From the NCBI RefSeq assembly GCF_000507185.2, contig NZ_AYTM02000002.1, forward strand, positions 4,747,501-4,811,500: a DNA stretch of 64,000 bases, written 5' to 3'. Origin of the DNA: Pseudomonas syringae KCTC 12500 (GTDB lineage Bacteria > Pseudomonadota > Gammaproteobacteria > Pseudomonadales > Pseudomonadaceae). The notes below the pieces were generated by a model, which saw only the letters and a list, made by a program, of their open reading frames with translations, did not search any database and was not told where the DNA came from. Shown piece after piece: positions 1 to 8,494 of the stretch. The position numbers were made by a program, and so were the translations under genes. How positions within the stretch are numbered: the stretch's first letter is position 1; each line of letters begins with the position of its first letter.

Positions 1-28
1 GATTGGGTCGGCAGCGAGCGGGCGCGTC

Positions 29-40
29 CCCGCTAGCGGG
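29..40. terminator. GC-rich 12-bp palindrome after the histidine kinase
   Basis: CCCGCTAGCGGG is a perfect palindrome a few bases beyond the kinase stop codon (minus strand). No T-run follows, so an intrinsic terminator role is only a guess. Confidence 0.25.
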
Positions 41-44
41 CGGG

Positions 45-1085
45 CTATGCAGTCGCTCTGCGTCGTGGCAGATCGAGGATTGCCGTCAGGCCGCCGCCTG
101 GCGTTTGCGTGAGCGATAGCTCGCCGCCGATGCGCCGCGCGGCTTCCCGCGCAATGCTCATACCCATGCCGATTCCGCCGGAGTTGCGGTTGCGAGAACC
201 TTCCAGACGGTAGAACGGTTCGAATACTGTCTCGTGAAACTCGGGCGCAATCCCCGGTCCGTGATCAACGACCGATATGCGCACGTGATCGGCGCTGTCC
301 TCAATCACAATACGCGCGCTACCAGCGTAACGCAGAGCGTTGTCGACCAGATTCTGCAGGCACGAGCGCAGCGCCATCGGCTGCGTCTTGAGCGGTTTGC
401 ACTGGCCTTCGTACTGCACGTCGTCGCCATTGTCCTGGGCATTCTCGGCCTGCGATTCGATCAGCGCCTGCAGGTCGAATTGCTGCAGGCCTTCGCTGCG
501 CCGGTGCTCATTGAGGTAGGCGAGGGTGGCGTCGAGCATGCTGATCATGTCATTGAGATCCTGAGTCATCTGGCCATGCAGCCTGGGCTCTTCGATCTGT
601 TCGACACGCAGCTTGAGCCGTGAAAGGGGCGTGCGCAGGTCGTGGGATACCGCAGCCAGCATGCGCCCGCGCTGCTGCATCTGTTCGCGGATCTTGCGCT
701 GCATAAGATTGAACGTCTGCGCAGCCTGTCGGGCTTCCTGCGGGCCGCTGATTTCCAGTGGCGGGCTGTCGAGGTCTTCACTCAGGCGCTCGGCTGCTTC
801 GCTCAGACTCTGCACGGGACGGCTGAGGGCCTTGGCACCGTACCACGCGGCAATGATCAGGGTGATGAACTGGAAGAACAGCAATATCAGCGGACCGCCG
901 AGCATCGGCGGTCTGTGCATGGGCCGCTGATCGAATTGCCCATGCTCGGTGTTGGACGCGGTAGGTGGCGGCGGGCGCATGCCGTACTGCGTGAACCAGA
1001 TGAAGGCCAGCAGGTGCGCCAACAGAATAGCCAACAGAGCGCCACCAAACAGTCGCGCAAACAGCGTGTCGAATCTGCGGATCAA
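45..1085 (-). CDS. Sensor histidine kinase of an OmpR/EnvZ-type two-component system
   Basis: Membrane-bound sensor kinase of 346 residues. Two transmembrane segments (about 12-32 and 63-83) flank a short Pro-rich periplasmic loop of about 30 residues, followed by HAMP (84-135), a HisKA domain with AVSHDLRTPL (phospho-acceptor His148) and a HATPase_c domain with N-box (NLVDNALRY) and G-boxes (DHGPGIAPE, GIGMGMS). The periplasmic loop is too small for a classical ligand domain, so sensing may occur within the membrane or through a partner. The start is TTG at 1085, giving a TTGA overlap with the regulator stop and a GGGAG ribosome site upstream. It is translationally coupled to the regulator. 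The signal and regulon are unknown; neighbouring surface genes are possible targets, but that is inference. Confidence 0.92.
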   Translation of the reverse strand: MIRRFDTLFARLFGGALLAILLAHLLAFIWFTQYGMRPPPPTASNTEHGQFDQRPMHRPPMLGGPLILLFFQFITLIIAAWYGAKALSRPVQSLSEAAERLSEDLDSPPLEISGPQEARQAAQTFNLMQRKIREQMQQRGRMLAAVSHDLRTPLSRLKLRVEQIEEPRLHGQMTQDLNDMISMLDATLAYLNEHRRSEGLQQFDLQALIESQAENAQDNGDDVQYEGQCKPLKTQPMALRSCLQNLVDNALRYAGSARIVIEDSADHVRISVVDHGPGIAPEFHETVFEPFYRLEGSRNRNSGGIGMGMSIAREAARRIGGELSLTQTPGGGLTAILDLPRRRATA

Positions 1086-1861
1086 CCCAGCTCCCTGGCA
1101 TCGAACAGATAGCCTTCACCGCGCACGGTCTTGATCAGTTGTGGATTTTTCGGATCATCGCCGAGCTTCTGGCGCAGACGCGAGACCAGCAAATCGATAC
1201 TGCGGTCAAACGCCTCGATTGAGCGGCCGCGGGCAGCATCGAGCAACTGCTCGCGGCTCAGCACCCGGTGCGGCCGTTCGAGAAACACACGTAACAGACG
1301 AAACTCGGCGTTGGACAGCGGCACCACCAGGCCATCGGCGGCGGTCAACTGGCGCAGGACGCTGTTCAGGCGCCACGCGTCAAAACGAATGGTGGTGCGC
1401 TGATCACTGCGTTCGTCGCGGACCCGGCGCAGAATGGTCTGGATGCGCGCGACCAGTTCACGCGGCTCGAACGGCTTGGCCATGTAATCGTCGGCACCCA
1501 GTTCCAGACCGATGATCCGGTCAGTCGGTTCGCAGCGTGCGGTCAGCATCAGAATCGGGATGTCCGACGTGCTGCGCAGCCAGCGGCACAGTGACAGCCC
1601 GTCTTCACCGGGCAGCATCAGGTCCAGCACCACCACGTCGAAGGTTTCCGCGGTCAGCGCCTGACGCATCTGTGTGCCGTCGGTGACGCCACTGGCGTTG
1701 ATATTGAAGCGCGTCAGGTAGTCGCAGAGCAGTTCGCGAATGGCCACATCGTCATCGACGATCAGCGCACGAACGCTCCAGCGCTGATCGGTCGATGTGG
1801 CATCCAGGGAGGTATCGGGAAGTGCTTGCATAATGCGTCTGTCGCCTGCTTGTGCCGCCAT
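1082..1861 (-). CDS. OmpR-family response regulator
   Basis: Cytoplasmic DNA-binding response regulator. The receiver domain (about 30-145) has acidic pocket DDD at 36-38, phospho-acceptor Asp80 in VVVLDLMLPG and the conserved Lys in KPFEPREL. A winged-helix Trans_reg_C domain follows (about 155-255, ending IKTVRGEGYLF). It is first in a two-gene operon with the kinase, whose start overlaps its stop by four bases. An alternative start is ATG at 1831 (MQALPDTS), which removes a non-conserved ten-residue leader; neither start has a strong ribosome site, so the N-terminus is uncertain. The N-terminal extension before the receiver is longer than usual for OmpR proteins. I cannot assign a named pathway. 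Confidence 0.92.
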   Translation of the reverse strand: MAAQAGDRRIMQALPDTSLDATSTDQRWSVRALIVDDDVAIRELLCDYLTRFNINASGVTDGTQMRQALTAETFDVVVLDLMLPGEDGLSLCRWLRSTSDIPILMLTARCEPTDRIIGLELGADDYMAKPFEPRELVARIQTILRRVRDERSDQRTTIRFDAWRLNSVLRQLTAADGLVVPLSNAEFRLLRVFLERPHRVLSREQLLDAARGRSIEAFDRSIDLLVSRLRQKLGDDPKNPQLIKTVRGEGYLFDARELG

Positions 1862-2237
1862 GGACTGGCCGCTGTTGAAGATCAGCGCTGCCCCTCATGC
1901 TACTTCGCCGGGAAGCTCGGCGGTAGGGTGGCGTGATCGAATGTCGGGCGCATGTCATAAATGTATCGAGATTGATACGAGCGCCTGTCGAGCGTGCCTT
2001 GCAAAGCGCACCCCTGGTACTAATGACAGTATCCAGCGTCGCGCGACTACCGTTTAATCGAAGGGGCTACCGGCCTGGATGGCTGGTTCTGGCAGACAAA
2101 CTTTTGTCGAGACGGCCAGGGTTTGTTGCCGTTGTATCGGCTCGCGATGCAACGGCAACAGACCCTGGGTGCATGATCAATCCGCCCGTACGTTTTCTGC
2201 ATAAACAGGGCGGCAATCGGATAGCAAAGGAGTGCTG
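1862..2237. other. 376-bp intergenic region before IgL1
   Basis: No convincing gene. It holds the divergent promoter area of the response regulator and IgL1, a weak dyad GTATC-N6-GATAC at 1963-1978, and a very strong 53-nt hairpin listed separately at 2116-2168. Confidence 0.6.
2116..2168 (+). repeat. 53-nt hairpin-forming inverted repeat
   Basis: The 19-bp arms at 2116-2134 and 2150-2168 match with one T.G wobble (position 23 of the line against 61). The stem continues inward through another T.G pair and ATCG/CGAT to a 5-nt loop GCTCG. In plus-strand RNA this is a 24-bp unbroken stem with two G.U pairs; on the minus strand those become A.C mismatches. No T-run follows. It lies 70 bp before the IgL1 start, so it would sit in the 5' leader if transcription starts upstream. 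Confidence 0.75.
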
Positions 2238-4316
2238 ATGATGGTCGATTCAAAAACAACAGCAACGTTAGATGACAAACAAAAAGCGCGTATCGCCTAC
2301 CGGCTGGCGCGCAGTCAACGCGGTTCAGGGATCGACGCAGACCTTGCCCCTGCACAGGTGGCGGGCATTGTGGACCCGGCCGATGGAACGCTGAACAAGG
2401 ATGTCCTGGCTGGCGAATTTCTCAAGGTCACCCTGCCTCAGTGGGCAGGACTGGTCACTGACCCGGGCGACTCCGATACTTTTTTCATCGATTGGGCTAT
2501 CGGTGCAGCGGCGGATAACGACGCGTTTAAAGAAGTGTTTAGCGATACCGTTACCGCACCGGTTGATCCTGACACCTTTCCAATGGTGATCGATATTCCG
2601 CTGAGTAGTTTAATGCAAGGCTTGGCAAAACCTGCAGACGGTGCTTACAGTTTGCGCTACCGGATCAGGCAACCGAATGATCAAGAGACCATCAGCCCGT
2701 CGATCGACCTGATCGTCGATACCACGCCGCCGGGCGAGCATCTTGAGCCTGAGCAGATGGTTCTGGCTACAGATCAGTTGACCCAGGCGTTTCTGGATGC
2801 AAACCCGGGCGGTCTGGTCGGCACGCTGCCTGACTATGACAACTGGAAACCCCGCGACAAGGTAGCCTTCTACTGGGTTGGCACGCCGTTGCCAGAGAGT
2901 GCTGAAGAACTGCCGGATCCGGTTGGTGTCGTTGAACTGACCAGCCCGACGAATAATACGGTGACATTCCCCGTTTCGGCCATTGAAGCGTCCAGGGACG
3001 AGCCCTACTACGCCATTTACATTCTGGTCGACAAAGCCACCAATCGCACTTCGCTTTCCAGCCCAAAACGCATCGACGTGGCGCTGGGGCTATTGCCCGA
3101 CAACTTGAAAGAGCCCGTCGTGCCCTTGGCACAGCCTCCAGAAAAGTTGATTAACCTGCCTGATGCGAGACTTGGGGTCGAGGTGTTGATCGAGTCGTTC
3201 GATAACTGGAAGGCGGCCGACCGTACCGAAGTCACTTGGGGTACTGAGGTGCTTCGACCTGACGAAGTCGGCAGCTCTCCAGATTTTCCGATTTCGATCA
3301 GAGTCCCTGATCTGGTTCTGCAGGGGCAATACAATCAAGCGAACGGCGGCGACCAGCCCACCGCTGTGAGTTATCGAATCCTGCGTGGTGTCGTTCCGTC
3401 CGAAGTGAAAAGCATCAGCGTCAATGTCAATTTCGCCACTATCGGCCCTGACCCTATAACCGGCCCTGGGTGGCCTGATCCAGTCAACGGCGCATTACTG
3501 CCGGTCGAGGTCCGTGGCCAGACGTCCAATTTAGTGAACATCCTGACAGCTGCGGACTATAACCAGCCTGCCAAGGTCAGTTTCAATTTGTATCAAAAAC
3601 TTCAAGCGGGAGAAATTATCGATTTCTACTGGGGCACGAGCCATGTAGCAGAGGCGCAATACACCGTGACTGTTTCTGACACGGCAGGCTCCGCGCGTGA
3701 GGTTGAAATACCCTGGAGTTACATTGATCATGAAGGCAATCGCGATGACTTGCCGGTTCATTACCGCATCCATGCGCCCGATTCAGAAAACACGCAACAC
3801 TCGCCGGACACTCTGGTCCAGGTAAATGCCATTGTCATCATCCCGGAAGCCCCGGTTTTCGAGGGCACCAGTCCTAATGGCTGGCTGAATTGCGATTCAC
3901 TCTTCGCCGACGGCATCGAAAATCCGGGGGAGGGTGAACCAGGTATACGGGTCCGCGTTCCGGATCTTTCGAAATATCTGTCGGACAATGAAACCGTCAC
4001 TTTGCACTGGTATGGCTCCGAGGGATCTAAGGGCGACGCGCCTATTTACGGCACCGAAAAAGACGAGGTTATCGTGCTGGGAGGCAGCCATCCGGCCACC
4101 GGTTTCATCTGGCTGGTCACGCCCTACGATAAACACATTCTGCCTATCTACAATCCTTCAGGCAGCAGCCCAAACGGGAGCGCGAGGATCAGGTACTCCT
4201 TCAGCATGGGAGGCGAAACCATTACCTCGCTGGAAACCACCGCCCGGGTAGGGATGTACGACGCAAACGGGTCTTGTCCTATCGTGCTCAAAACAGGTCA
4301 ACCAACGGAAAACTAA
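2238..4316 (+). CDS. Tandem Ig-like repeat protein IgL1, function unknown
   Basis: A 692-residue acidic protein I cannot name. It appears to consist of about five tandem beta-sandwich modules of roughly 100-130 residues. Each carries a recurring strand pattern around an aromatic WYW/FYW core (KVAFYWVGTPL, TEVTWGTE, IIDFYWGTSH, TVTLHWYGSEG), and a linker DTTPPG resembles those between bacterial Ig-like domains. No signal peptide, lipobox or transmembrane segment is visible. The start is chosen at ATG 2238, with AAAGGAG just upstream; the next codon, also ATG (2241), has slightly better spacing. It is paralogous to the products at 6975-8453 and 19386-21194, where the same V-D-x-T-xP linker and WYW-type strands recur. 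The proteins look like cytosolic structural or adhesin-like parts of the RHS-associated cluster. No catalytic motif is seen. Confidence 0.75.
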   Translation: MMVDSKTTATLDDKQKARIAYRLARSQRGSGIDADLAPAQVAGIVDPADGTLNKDVLAGEFLKVTLPQWAGLVTDPGDSDTFFIDWAIGAAADNDAFKEVFSDTVTAPVDPDTFPMVIDIPLSSLMQGLAKPADGAYSLRYRIRQPNDQETISPSIDLIVDTTPPGEHLEPEQMVLATDQLTQAFLDANPGGLVGTLPDYDNWKPRDKVAFYWVGTPLPESAEELPDPVGVVELTSPTNNTVTFPVSAIEASRDEPYYAIYILVDKATNRTSLSSPKRIDVALGLLPDNLKEPVVPLAQPPEKLINLPDARLGVEVLIESFDNWKAADRTEVTWGTEVLRPDEVGSSPDFPISIRVPDLVLQGQYNQANGGDQPTAVSYRILRGVVPSEVKSISVNVNFATIGPDPITGPGWPDPVNGALLPVEVRGQTSNLVNILTAADYNQPAKVSFNLYQKLQAGEIIDFYWGTSHVAEAQYTVTVSDTAGSAREVEIPWSYIDHEGNRDDLPVHYRIHAPDSENTQHSPDTLVQVNAIVIIPEAPVFEGTSPNGWLNCDSLFADGIENPGEGEPGIRVRVPDLSKYLSDNETVTLHWYGSEGSKGDAPIYGTEKDEVIVLGGSHPATGFIWLVTPYDKHILPIYNPSGSSPNGSARIRYSFSMGGETITSLETTARVGMYDANGSCPIVLKTGQPTEN

Positions 4317-4334
4317 GGAGGGTCACCGGCAGAC

Positions 4335-4360
4335 GGTGCCTGCGGCCTGCCGCAGTCACC
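4335..4360 (+). terminator. Stem-loop after IgL1
   Basis: GGTG-c-CTGCGG / CCGCAG-t-CACC form a 10-bp stem with one mismatch and a CCTG loop, 18 bases after the IgL1 stop. No T-run follows, so it may be a 3'-end stabiliser rather than a true terminator. Confidence 0.4.
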
Positions 4361-4492
4361 CTGCCGGGTATAAGCAGACTCAGGTTGCTCCCAAACGGTT
4401 TAGGAAGGCCGACGCGTACCGGGTCATGTCACCTACGCTTATCGGTGTTTTCCCCGACGATCATCTGCTGTCAGAACCTCCCTACTGTTATC

Positions 4493-4506
4493 TAGGAAGC
4501 GTCCTA
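4493..4506. promoter_or_regulatory. Dyad TAGGA-N4-TCCTA upstream of the autotransporter
   Basis: Perfect 5-bp arms with spacer AGCG, 107 bp before the autotransporter start. Arms and spacing are identical to the dyad at 13784-13797 upstream of the fimbrial operon. It resembles inverted heptads bound by BvgA/RcsB-class LuxR-type response regulators (consensus near TTTCCTA). Operator function is inferred. Confidence 0.35.
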
Positions 4507-4536
4507 CAGAGCATTCAGTTGGATCCCGCTAGTCTT

Positions 4537-4558
4537 GCGGCCTCCCTCCCGAGGCCGC
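4537..4558 (+). terminator. Terminator-like hairpin in the autotransporter leader
   Basis: GCGGCCTC / GAGGCCGC is a perfect 8-bp stem with a 6-nt loop, followed by TTTCGGG. It lies 55 bp before the autotransporter start, so transcripts from upstream would cross it. It could attenuate the autotransporter, end upstream transcription or end a short RNA. Confidence 0.45.
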
Positions 4559-4613
4559 TTTCGGGCAGTCGTCACGGGGTTCAACCTGGTTTACCTCAAG
4601 GTAATGCATCCTC

Positions 4614-6812
4614 ATGAATGCTCCCTTCGTGCTGCGTCCGCTTTCATGGACACTAAAGACCGTTATTTTTCTTTCTCCCTTGCTGACCGGTAGTCATGCG
4701 CTTGCGCAAATCCTTGTCGATACGCCGCAGACCATCGATGCAACAGGCCCGCTGGACAGCTATCGGGTTGTCAGCACCGGGAATCTGACCGCCAACGGCG
4801 CGACCACCCTGCAAATATCCACGATCACCGGAGCCAAGCTGACGCTTACTGGCAGTCAGGTCAGTGGGGGGACAAGCTCTTCAGCCGTCTCGTTGACCGG
4901 GGCAGATGCGTTGATCGTCGGTAGCGTCCTGACAGGCGGCGCGGATGGCCTGGGGATGGGCAATGAAAGTTCGCAACTGGTCGGCTCCACGGCCACCGTC
5001 AACGGCAGCACGATCACCGCCACCAATCGCGGAATAAATGCCGGCTCGCTCAGCAACCTGACCCTGGAAGGTACTTCAGTAACGGCCACTGGCACCAATG
5101 GCAGAGGTATGGAGATGTGGGACTCCACGGTGAAGGCGTCCGGCAGCACCATTACCGGGCAGCAATATGGCGTGCGCTTGCGCGCTGACCCGGCCGTGCC
5201 CTCAAGCAATCTGCTGGTCCTTGAAGGAACCCGGGTCGAAGGTATCACCGGGTCAGCGCTGATCGTCGGAACGCCCACCGGCGCGCCCGCGACTGCCGAT
5301 ATCCAGGTCAACAATGGTTCTACGCTGACTGGCGGCAATGGCAAGATACTGGAGTTGATCGACGGTTCAACGGCGCACATGACCGTGGACAACAGCCATC
5401 TGCAGGGCGATGTATCGGCGGGTGAGGGCAGTACCGCCAGCCTGTCACTGCAAAATAATGCGACCCTGACCGGGCGCCTGGAGAACGTATCCAGCCTGTC
5501 GCTCAGTAGCCAGGGCCAGTGGGTGATGGTCGAGAATGGTCAGGTGAATGAACTGTCCATGAACGGCGGCTCGGTCAGGTTTGGCGACGCGGCCGCGTTT
5601 TACACCTTGTCACTCGCAAGCCTGTCAGGGAGCGGCACCTTCATGATGGATGTGGATTTCGGTGGCCAGGCCACTGACTTTCTTGACATCACGGGCAACG
5701 CGACCGGCAGTCATACCTTGCTTATTGGCAGCACGGGTGTCGATCCGCTCAGCGATACCAGCTTGCACGTCGTGCATGCGGCAGCCGGCGATGCCAGCTT
5801 TTCGCTCGCAGGCGGCGCAGTGGATCTGGGCGCCTGGTCCTATGACCTGATCAAGCAGGGCGACAACGACTGGTATCTGGATACCACCACTCGCACCATC
5901 AGTCCCGCGGCACAAACTGTCATGGCGTTGTTCAACACGGTGCCGACAGTCTGGTACGGGGAGTTGACGACGCTACGTTCGCGCATGGGCGAGTTGCGCA
6001 TGGACCAGGCCCGTTCCGGTGGCTGGATACGTACCTACGGCAACAAATTCAATGTCGCCGACGCCTCAGGCTTCGGATATCAGCAGGTTCAGAGCGGTGT
6101 CGCGCTCGGCGCAGATGGCAAGCTGCCTATGGGGTCTGGGCAATGGCTGGCAGGTGTGATGATCGGGCAGAGTACGTCCGACCTCAGTCTGGATCACGGT
6201 GCCAGTGGCAAGGTCGACAGCTACTCGCTGGGCGCTTACAGCACCTGGCTGGACAGCGAGAGCGGCTATTACGTCGATGGCGTGATCAAGCTCAATCAGT
6301 TCAAGAACAAGGCCAGAGTCAATCTCAGCGATGGTTCCCGCGCGCGCGGCAACTACGACAATCTGGGGGTTGGCGCGTCGCTGGAGCTGGGTCGGCACAT
6401 CAAGCTGGACAACGGTTATTTTCTCGAACCCTATACCCAGCTGGCGGGCCTGGTCGTTCAGGGCAAGGACTACGCACTGGACAACGGTATGCGTGCCGAA
6501 GGTGACCGCAGCCGGTCGCTGCTCGGCAAGGTCGGTACGACAGCGGGGCGCAGTTTCGACCTGGGCAAAGGACGTACGCTGCAACCTTATGTGCGGGTGG
6601 CCGTTGCTCACGAGTTCGTCAACAGGAACGAGGTCAAGGTCAATGATAACGTGTTCAACAACGACCTCTCCGGTTCCCGTGGCGAGTTGGGGGCGGGTGT
6701 TTCGGTGTCGCTTTCTGACAACCTGCAGTTGCATGCTGATTTCGATTACAGCAATGGCGATGCCATCGAGCAGCCGTGGGGTGCCAGTGTGGGCTTGCGT
6801 TACAGTTGGTAG
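4614..6812 (+). CDS. Pertactin-type autotransporter (type Va secretion)
   Basis: A 732-residue surface protein. It has a Sec signal peptide (about 1-31, cleavage near SHALA/Q), a passenger of about 430 residues rich in G, S, T, N with parallel beta-helix character (many TLTGS, STITAT strands, pertactin-like), and a C-terminal autotransporter beta-barrel (about 460-732) starting near SGGWIRTYG and ending in the aromatic LRYSW typical of barrels assembled by BAM. No serine protease or lipase motif is visible in the passenger, so an adhesin-like role is likely. The ribosome site is weak (AAGG 12 nt before ATG). It sits alone between IgL1 and IgL2, with a terminator-like hairpin in its leader and a TAGGA-N4-TCCTA dyad upstream. 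Family assignment is firm; specificity is unknown. Confidence 0.92.
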   Translation: MNAPFVLRPLSWTLKTVIFLSPLLTGSHALAQILVDTPQTIDATGPLDSYRVVSTGNLTANGATTLQISTITGAKLTLTGSQVSGGTSSSAVSLTGADALIVGSVLTGGADGLGMGNESSQLVGSTATVNGSTITATNRGINAGSLSNLTLEGTSVTATGTNGRGMEMWDSTVKASGSTITGQQYGVRLRADPAVPSSNLLVLEGTRVEGITGSALIVGTPTGAPATADIQVNNGSTLTGGNGKILELIDGSTAHMTVDNSHLQGDVSAGEGSTASLSLQNNATLTGRLENVSSLSLSSQGQWVMVENGQVNELSMNGGSVRFGDAAAFYTLSLASLSGSGTFMMDVDFGGQATDFLDITGNATGSHTLLIGSTGVDPLSDTSLHVVHAAAGDASFSLAGGAVDLGAWSYDLIKQGDNDWYLDTTTRTISPAAQTVMALFNTVPTVWYGELTTLRSRMGELRMDQARSGGWIRTYGNKFNVADASGFGYQQVQSGVALGADGKLPMGSGQWLAGVMIGQSTSDLSLDHGASGKVDSYSLGAYSTWLDSESGYYVDGVIKLNQFKNKARVNLSDGSRARGNYDNLGVGASLELGRHIKLDNGYFLEPYTQLAGLVVQGKDYALDNGMRAEGDRSRSLLGKVGTTAGRSFDLGKGRTLQPYVRVAVAHEFVNRNEVKVNDNVFNNDLSGSRGELGAGVSVSLSDNLQLHADFDYSNGDAIEQPWGASVGLRYSW

Positions 6813-6846
6813 CGACAGCGAAGCGGGGCGGATAATGTTTGATCGC

Positions 6847-6862
6847 TGGCGCTGATGCGCCA
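6847..6862 (+). terminator. Small hairpin after the autotransporter
   Basis: TGGCGC-TGAT-GCGCCA is a perfect 6-bp stem 35 bases after the stop, flanked by CG/CG one mismatch away. There is no T-run. An outer CGGATA/TATCCG pair (6829-6834 and 6885-6890) could enclose it. Confidence 0.3.
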
Positions 6863-6974
6863 ACGGTCCTATCACTTGTGCCAGTATCCGCAGAAAAAAA
6901 CAGGGTGTTAACTGATGGGCATGGCGGTCGGCAAACGGGTCGGCCACCGCTTCATTGTGCTGGAGGCCCGGCTC

Positions 6975-8453
6975 ATGCCTGTGATTTCAAAGTGGCTCGA
7001 ACGGATCAGAATCCTGTTCAGGCCGGCTTCAAGGCGCAAGAGCAGTTTACTTGCGCCGCCCATCATCGCCGAACTCCTTCCTGATGTACCCGGCGGTGAG
7101 CCCAATTTGCTTCCCAGCAGTGCCTGGCTCGCCCCATTGCGGGTCGATTTTCCCATGTGGCAGAACTCCGGGCCCTCGCCGGGCGATCCCGAGTATCTGC
7201 GCGTTTACTGGAATGACATGCTGCTGGAGGAGAAGATCTGGACCGAACCTGTGCAGTCCGCCGATCTGTTCAGCATGATCGCGCAGCAATACCTTATCGA
7301 AGGCCAGCATCGACTCCGTTATAGCGTCGAGACCGCCAATCAGGTGCAGACCGAATCCGAAACACTGGTCTTTGTCATTGATAAAACGGCACCGGTATTC
7401 GAAGACGAAGGGGCGCTGATTTTTCCGGAAGAAATCATCAGTGACGGTCTCACGGCGGCCTGGCTGGACACTCATGGCGATACCCTGCTGGCCGAGGTGC
7501 CTGCCTATTTTTCGCCGAGCCCAGGGGACATCATTACCTGGTACTGGAGCAGCACGCCGACGGGGTCGGAGCACACCGGAACCTTGACGCTTGAAGCGTC
7601 CGATATCGGTAGCGCAATCAATATCGCCTTCGGCAGGCAACTGATTCTCGAGAGCGGCGATGGCATTCGCTATGCGTCCTACAGACTGAAGGATCGTTCC
7701 GGCAATGCCGGGCCTCGGGCGCTGGCTGTTACGCTGCTGGTGTGCGCTCAGCCAGTCCCGCGTGTGTTACCGCCCCCGAGGGTTCAGGAGGCCGCAGGCT
7801 CGGCAAGCACCAGCAGGCTTGATCCGGTAGATGCCTTTCAGGGCACGACGGTATCGATACCTGAGGATGCAGTGATCTTTCCCGGTGAGACCGTCCGCGT
7901 TCAATGGGCCGAGCCAGGCAGTGTGGGCTCCTTTCTTACGGAAATCGCAGACTCGAGACTGTTCAGCGTTCCTCCGACACAAATTGCCCAGCATTTCGGC
8001 AAGTCAATCCCGGTGTACTACGAGGTGTTCGAAAAAAGCGCCGACTCACCACATATTTCCGACCGGCATACGCTGAGTATCATGGGCATGACAGGCTTTC
8101 CAGTCGTGCAATGTGACAAAGTATCCGGGGGGCGTCTGAGCCTGCATGACATTGCCGAGGGCGGGTACGCGCGGTTCACGCTCGACAGTTGGTCATTCAT
8201 GGGCACTGACCAGTTTGTCAGCGTTGAGGTGCATGGCTTAAGCAGCGCTGATAATGCTTTGCTAGTGGTCAGCGTGCTCGACGAGCACCCGGTGCCGGTA
8301 GTGGACGATGAAATCGATGCCGGTCACATCAGCAAAACGGATTTGAACAGATTTATGATCGGCACTCAGCTGGATGTACGAGTGCGGGTGAGTTTCGATC
8401 AGACGCTCTCCTGGCAGCCTTTCCCTTCACTGAGAGCGACGTTGTACGCCTGA
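6975..8453 (+). CDS. Tandem Ig-like repeat protein IgL2, function unknown
   Basis: A 492-residue protein. The start at ATG 6975 is chosen because GGAGG lies 8 nt upstream; an in-frame ATG at 6915 has only a weak site and would add a basic 20-residue leader. The N-terminus is basic (about the first 25 residues), followed by Ig-like modules resembling IgL1 (strands LRVYWNDML, ITWYWSSTP; linker VIDKTAPVFED). The C-terminal half is clearly paralogous to IgL3: both have IPEDAVIFPG / IPKDAVIGDD, a variable WxxxGSxGxF strand, SRLFSVPPT / SRLFLIPPT, a VYYEVF / VYYKVD strand and a final 'GGRLSL / DGRLSL' module. No signal peptide, enzyme motif or transmembrane helix is visible. It converges with the fimbrial adhesin gene, 41 bp away. 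Confidence 0.75.
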   Translation: MPVISKWLERIRILFRPASRRKSSLLAPPIIAELLPDVPGGEPNLLPSSAWLAPLRVDFPMWQNSGPSPGDPEYLRVYWNDMLLEEKIWTEPVQSADLFSMIAQQYLIEGQHRLRYSVETANQVQTESETLVFVIDKTAPVFEDEGALIFPEEIISDGLTAAWLDTHGDTLLAEVPAYFSPSPGDIITWYWSSTPTGSEHTGTLTLEASDIGSAINIAFGRQLILESGDGIRYASYRLKDRSGNAGPRALAVTLLVCAQPVPRVLPPPRVQEAAGSASTSRLDPVDAFQGTTVSIPEDAVIFPGETVRVQWAEPGSVGSFLTEIADSRLFSVPPTQIAQHFGKSIPVYYEVFEKSADSPHISDRHTLSIMGMTGFPVVQCDKVSGGRLSLHDIAEGGYARFTLDSWSFMGTDQFVSVEVHGLSSADNALLVVSVLDEHPVPVVDDEIDAGHISKTDLNRFMIGTQLDVRVRVSFDQTLSWQPFPSLRATLYA

Positions 8454-8494
8454 GAAGGTCATGGACCGCCAGGTCGGCAGTCCACGGTGCAGTG

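Noticed and set aside
1963..1978. GTATC-N6-GATAC dyad before IgL1
   Set aside because: Five-base arms with a 6-base spacer are expected by chance in this length of sequence; nothing else supports an operator.
2047..2355. Open frames across the 2047-2355 region on either strand
   Set aside because: They span the long hairpin and lack ribosome sites; the true start of IgL1 is at 2238.
4400..4561. Possible RsmX/Y/Z-type small RNA upstream of the autotransporter
   Set aside because: There is a terminator-like hairpin and a weak GacA-box-like string (TGTCAC-N5-CTTATC), but the spacer is off by one, only two GGA motifs are present and they are not in hairpin loops. Retained only as a leader hairpin.
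6066..6947. 293-residue open frame antisense to the autotransporter barrel
   Set aside because: Overlaps the convincing autotransporter beta-barrel in antisense, with no recognisable domain.
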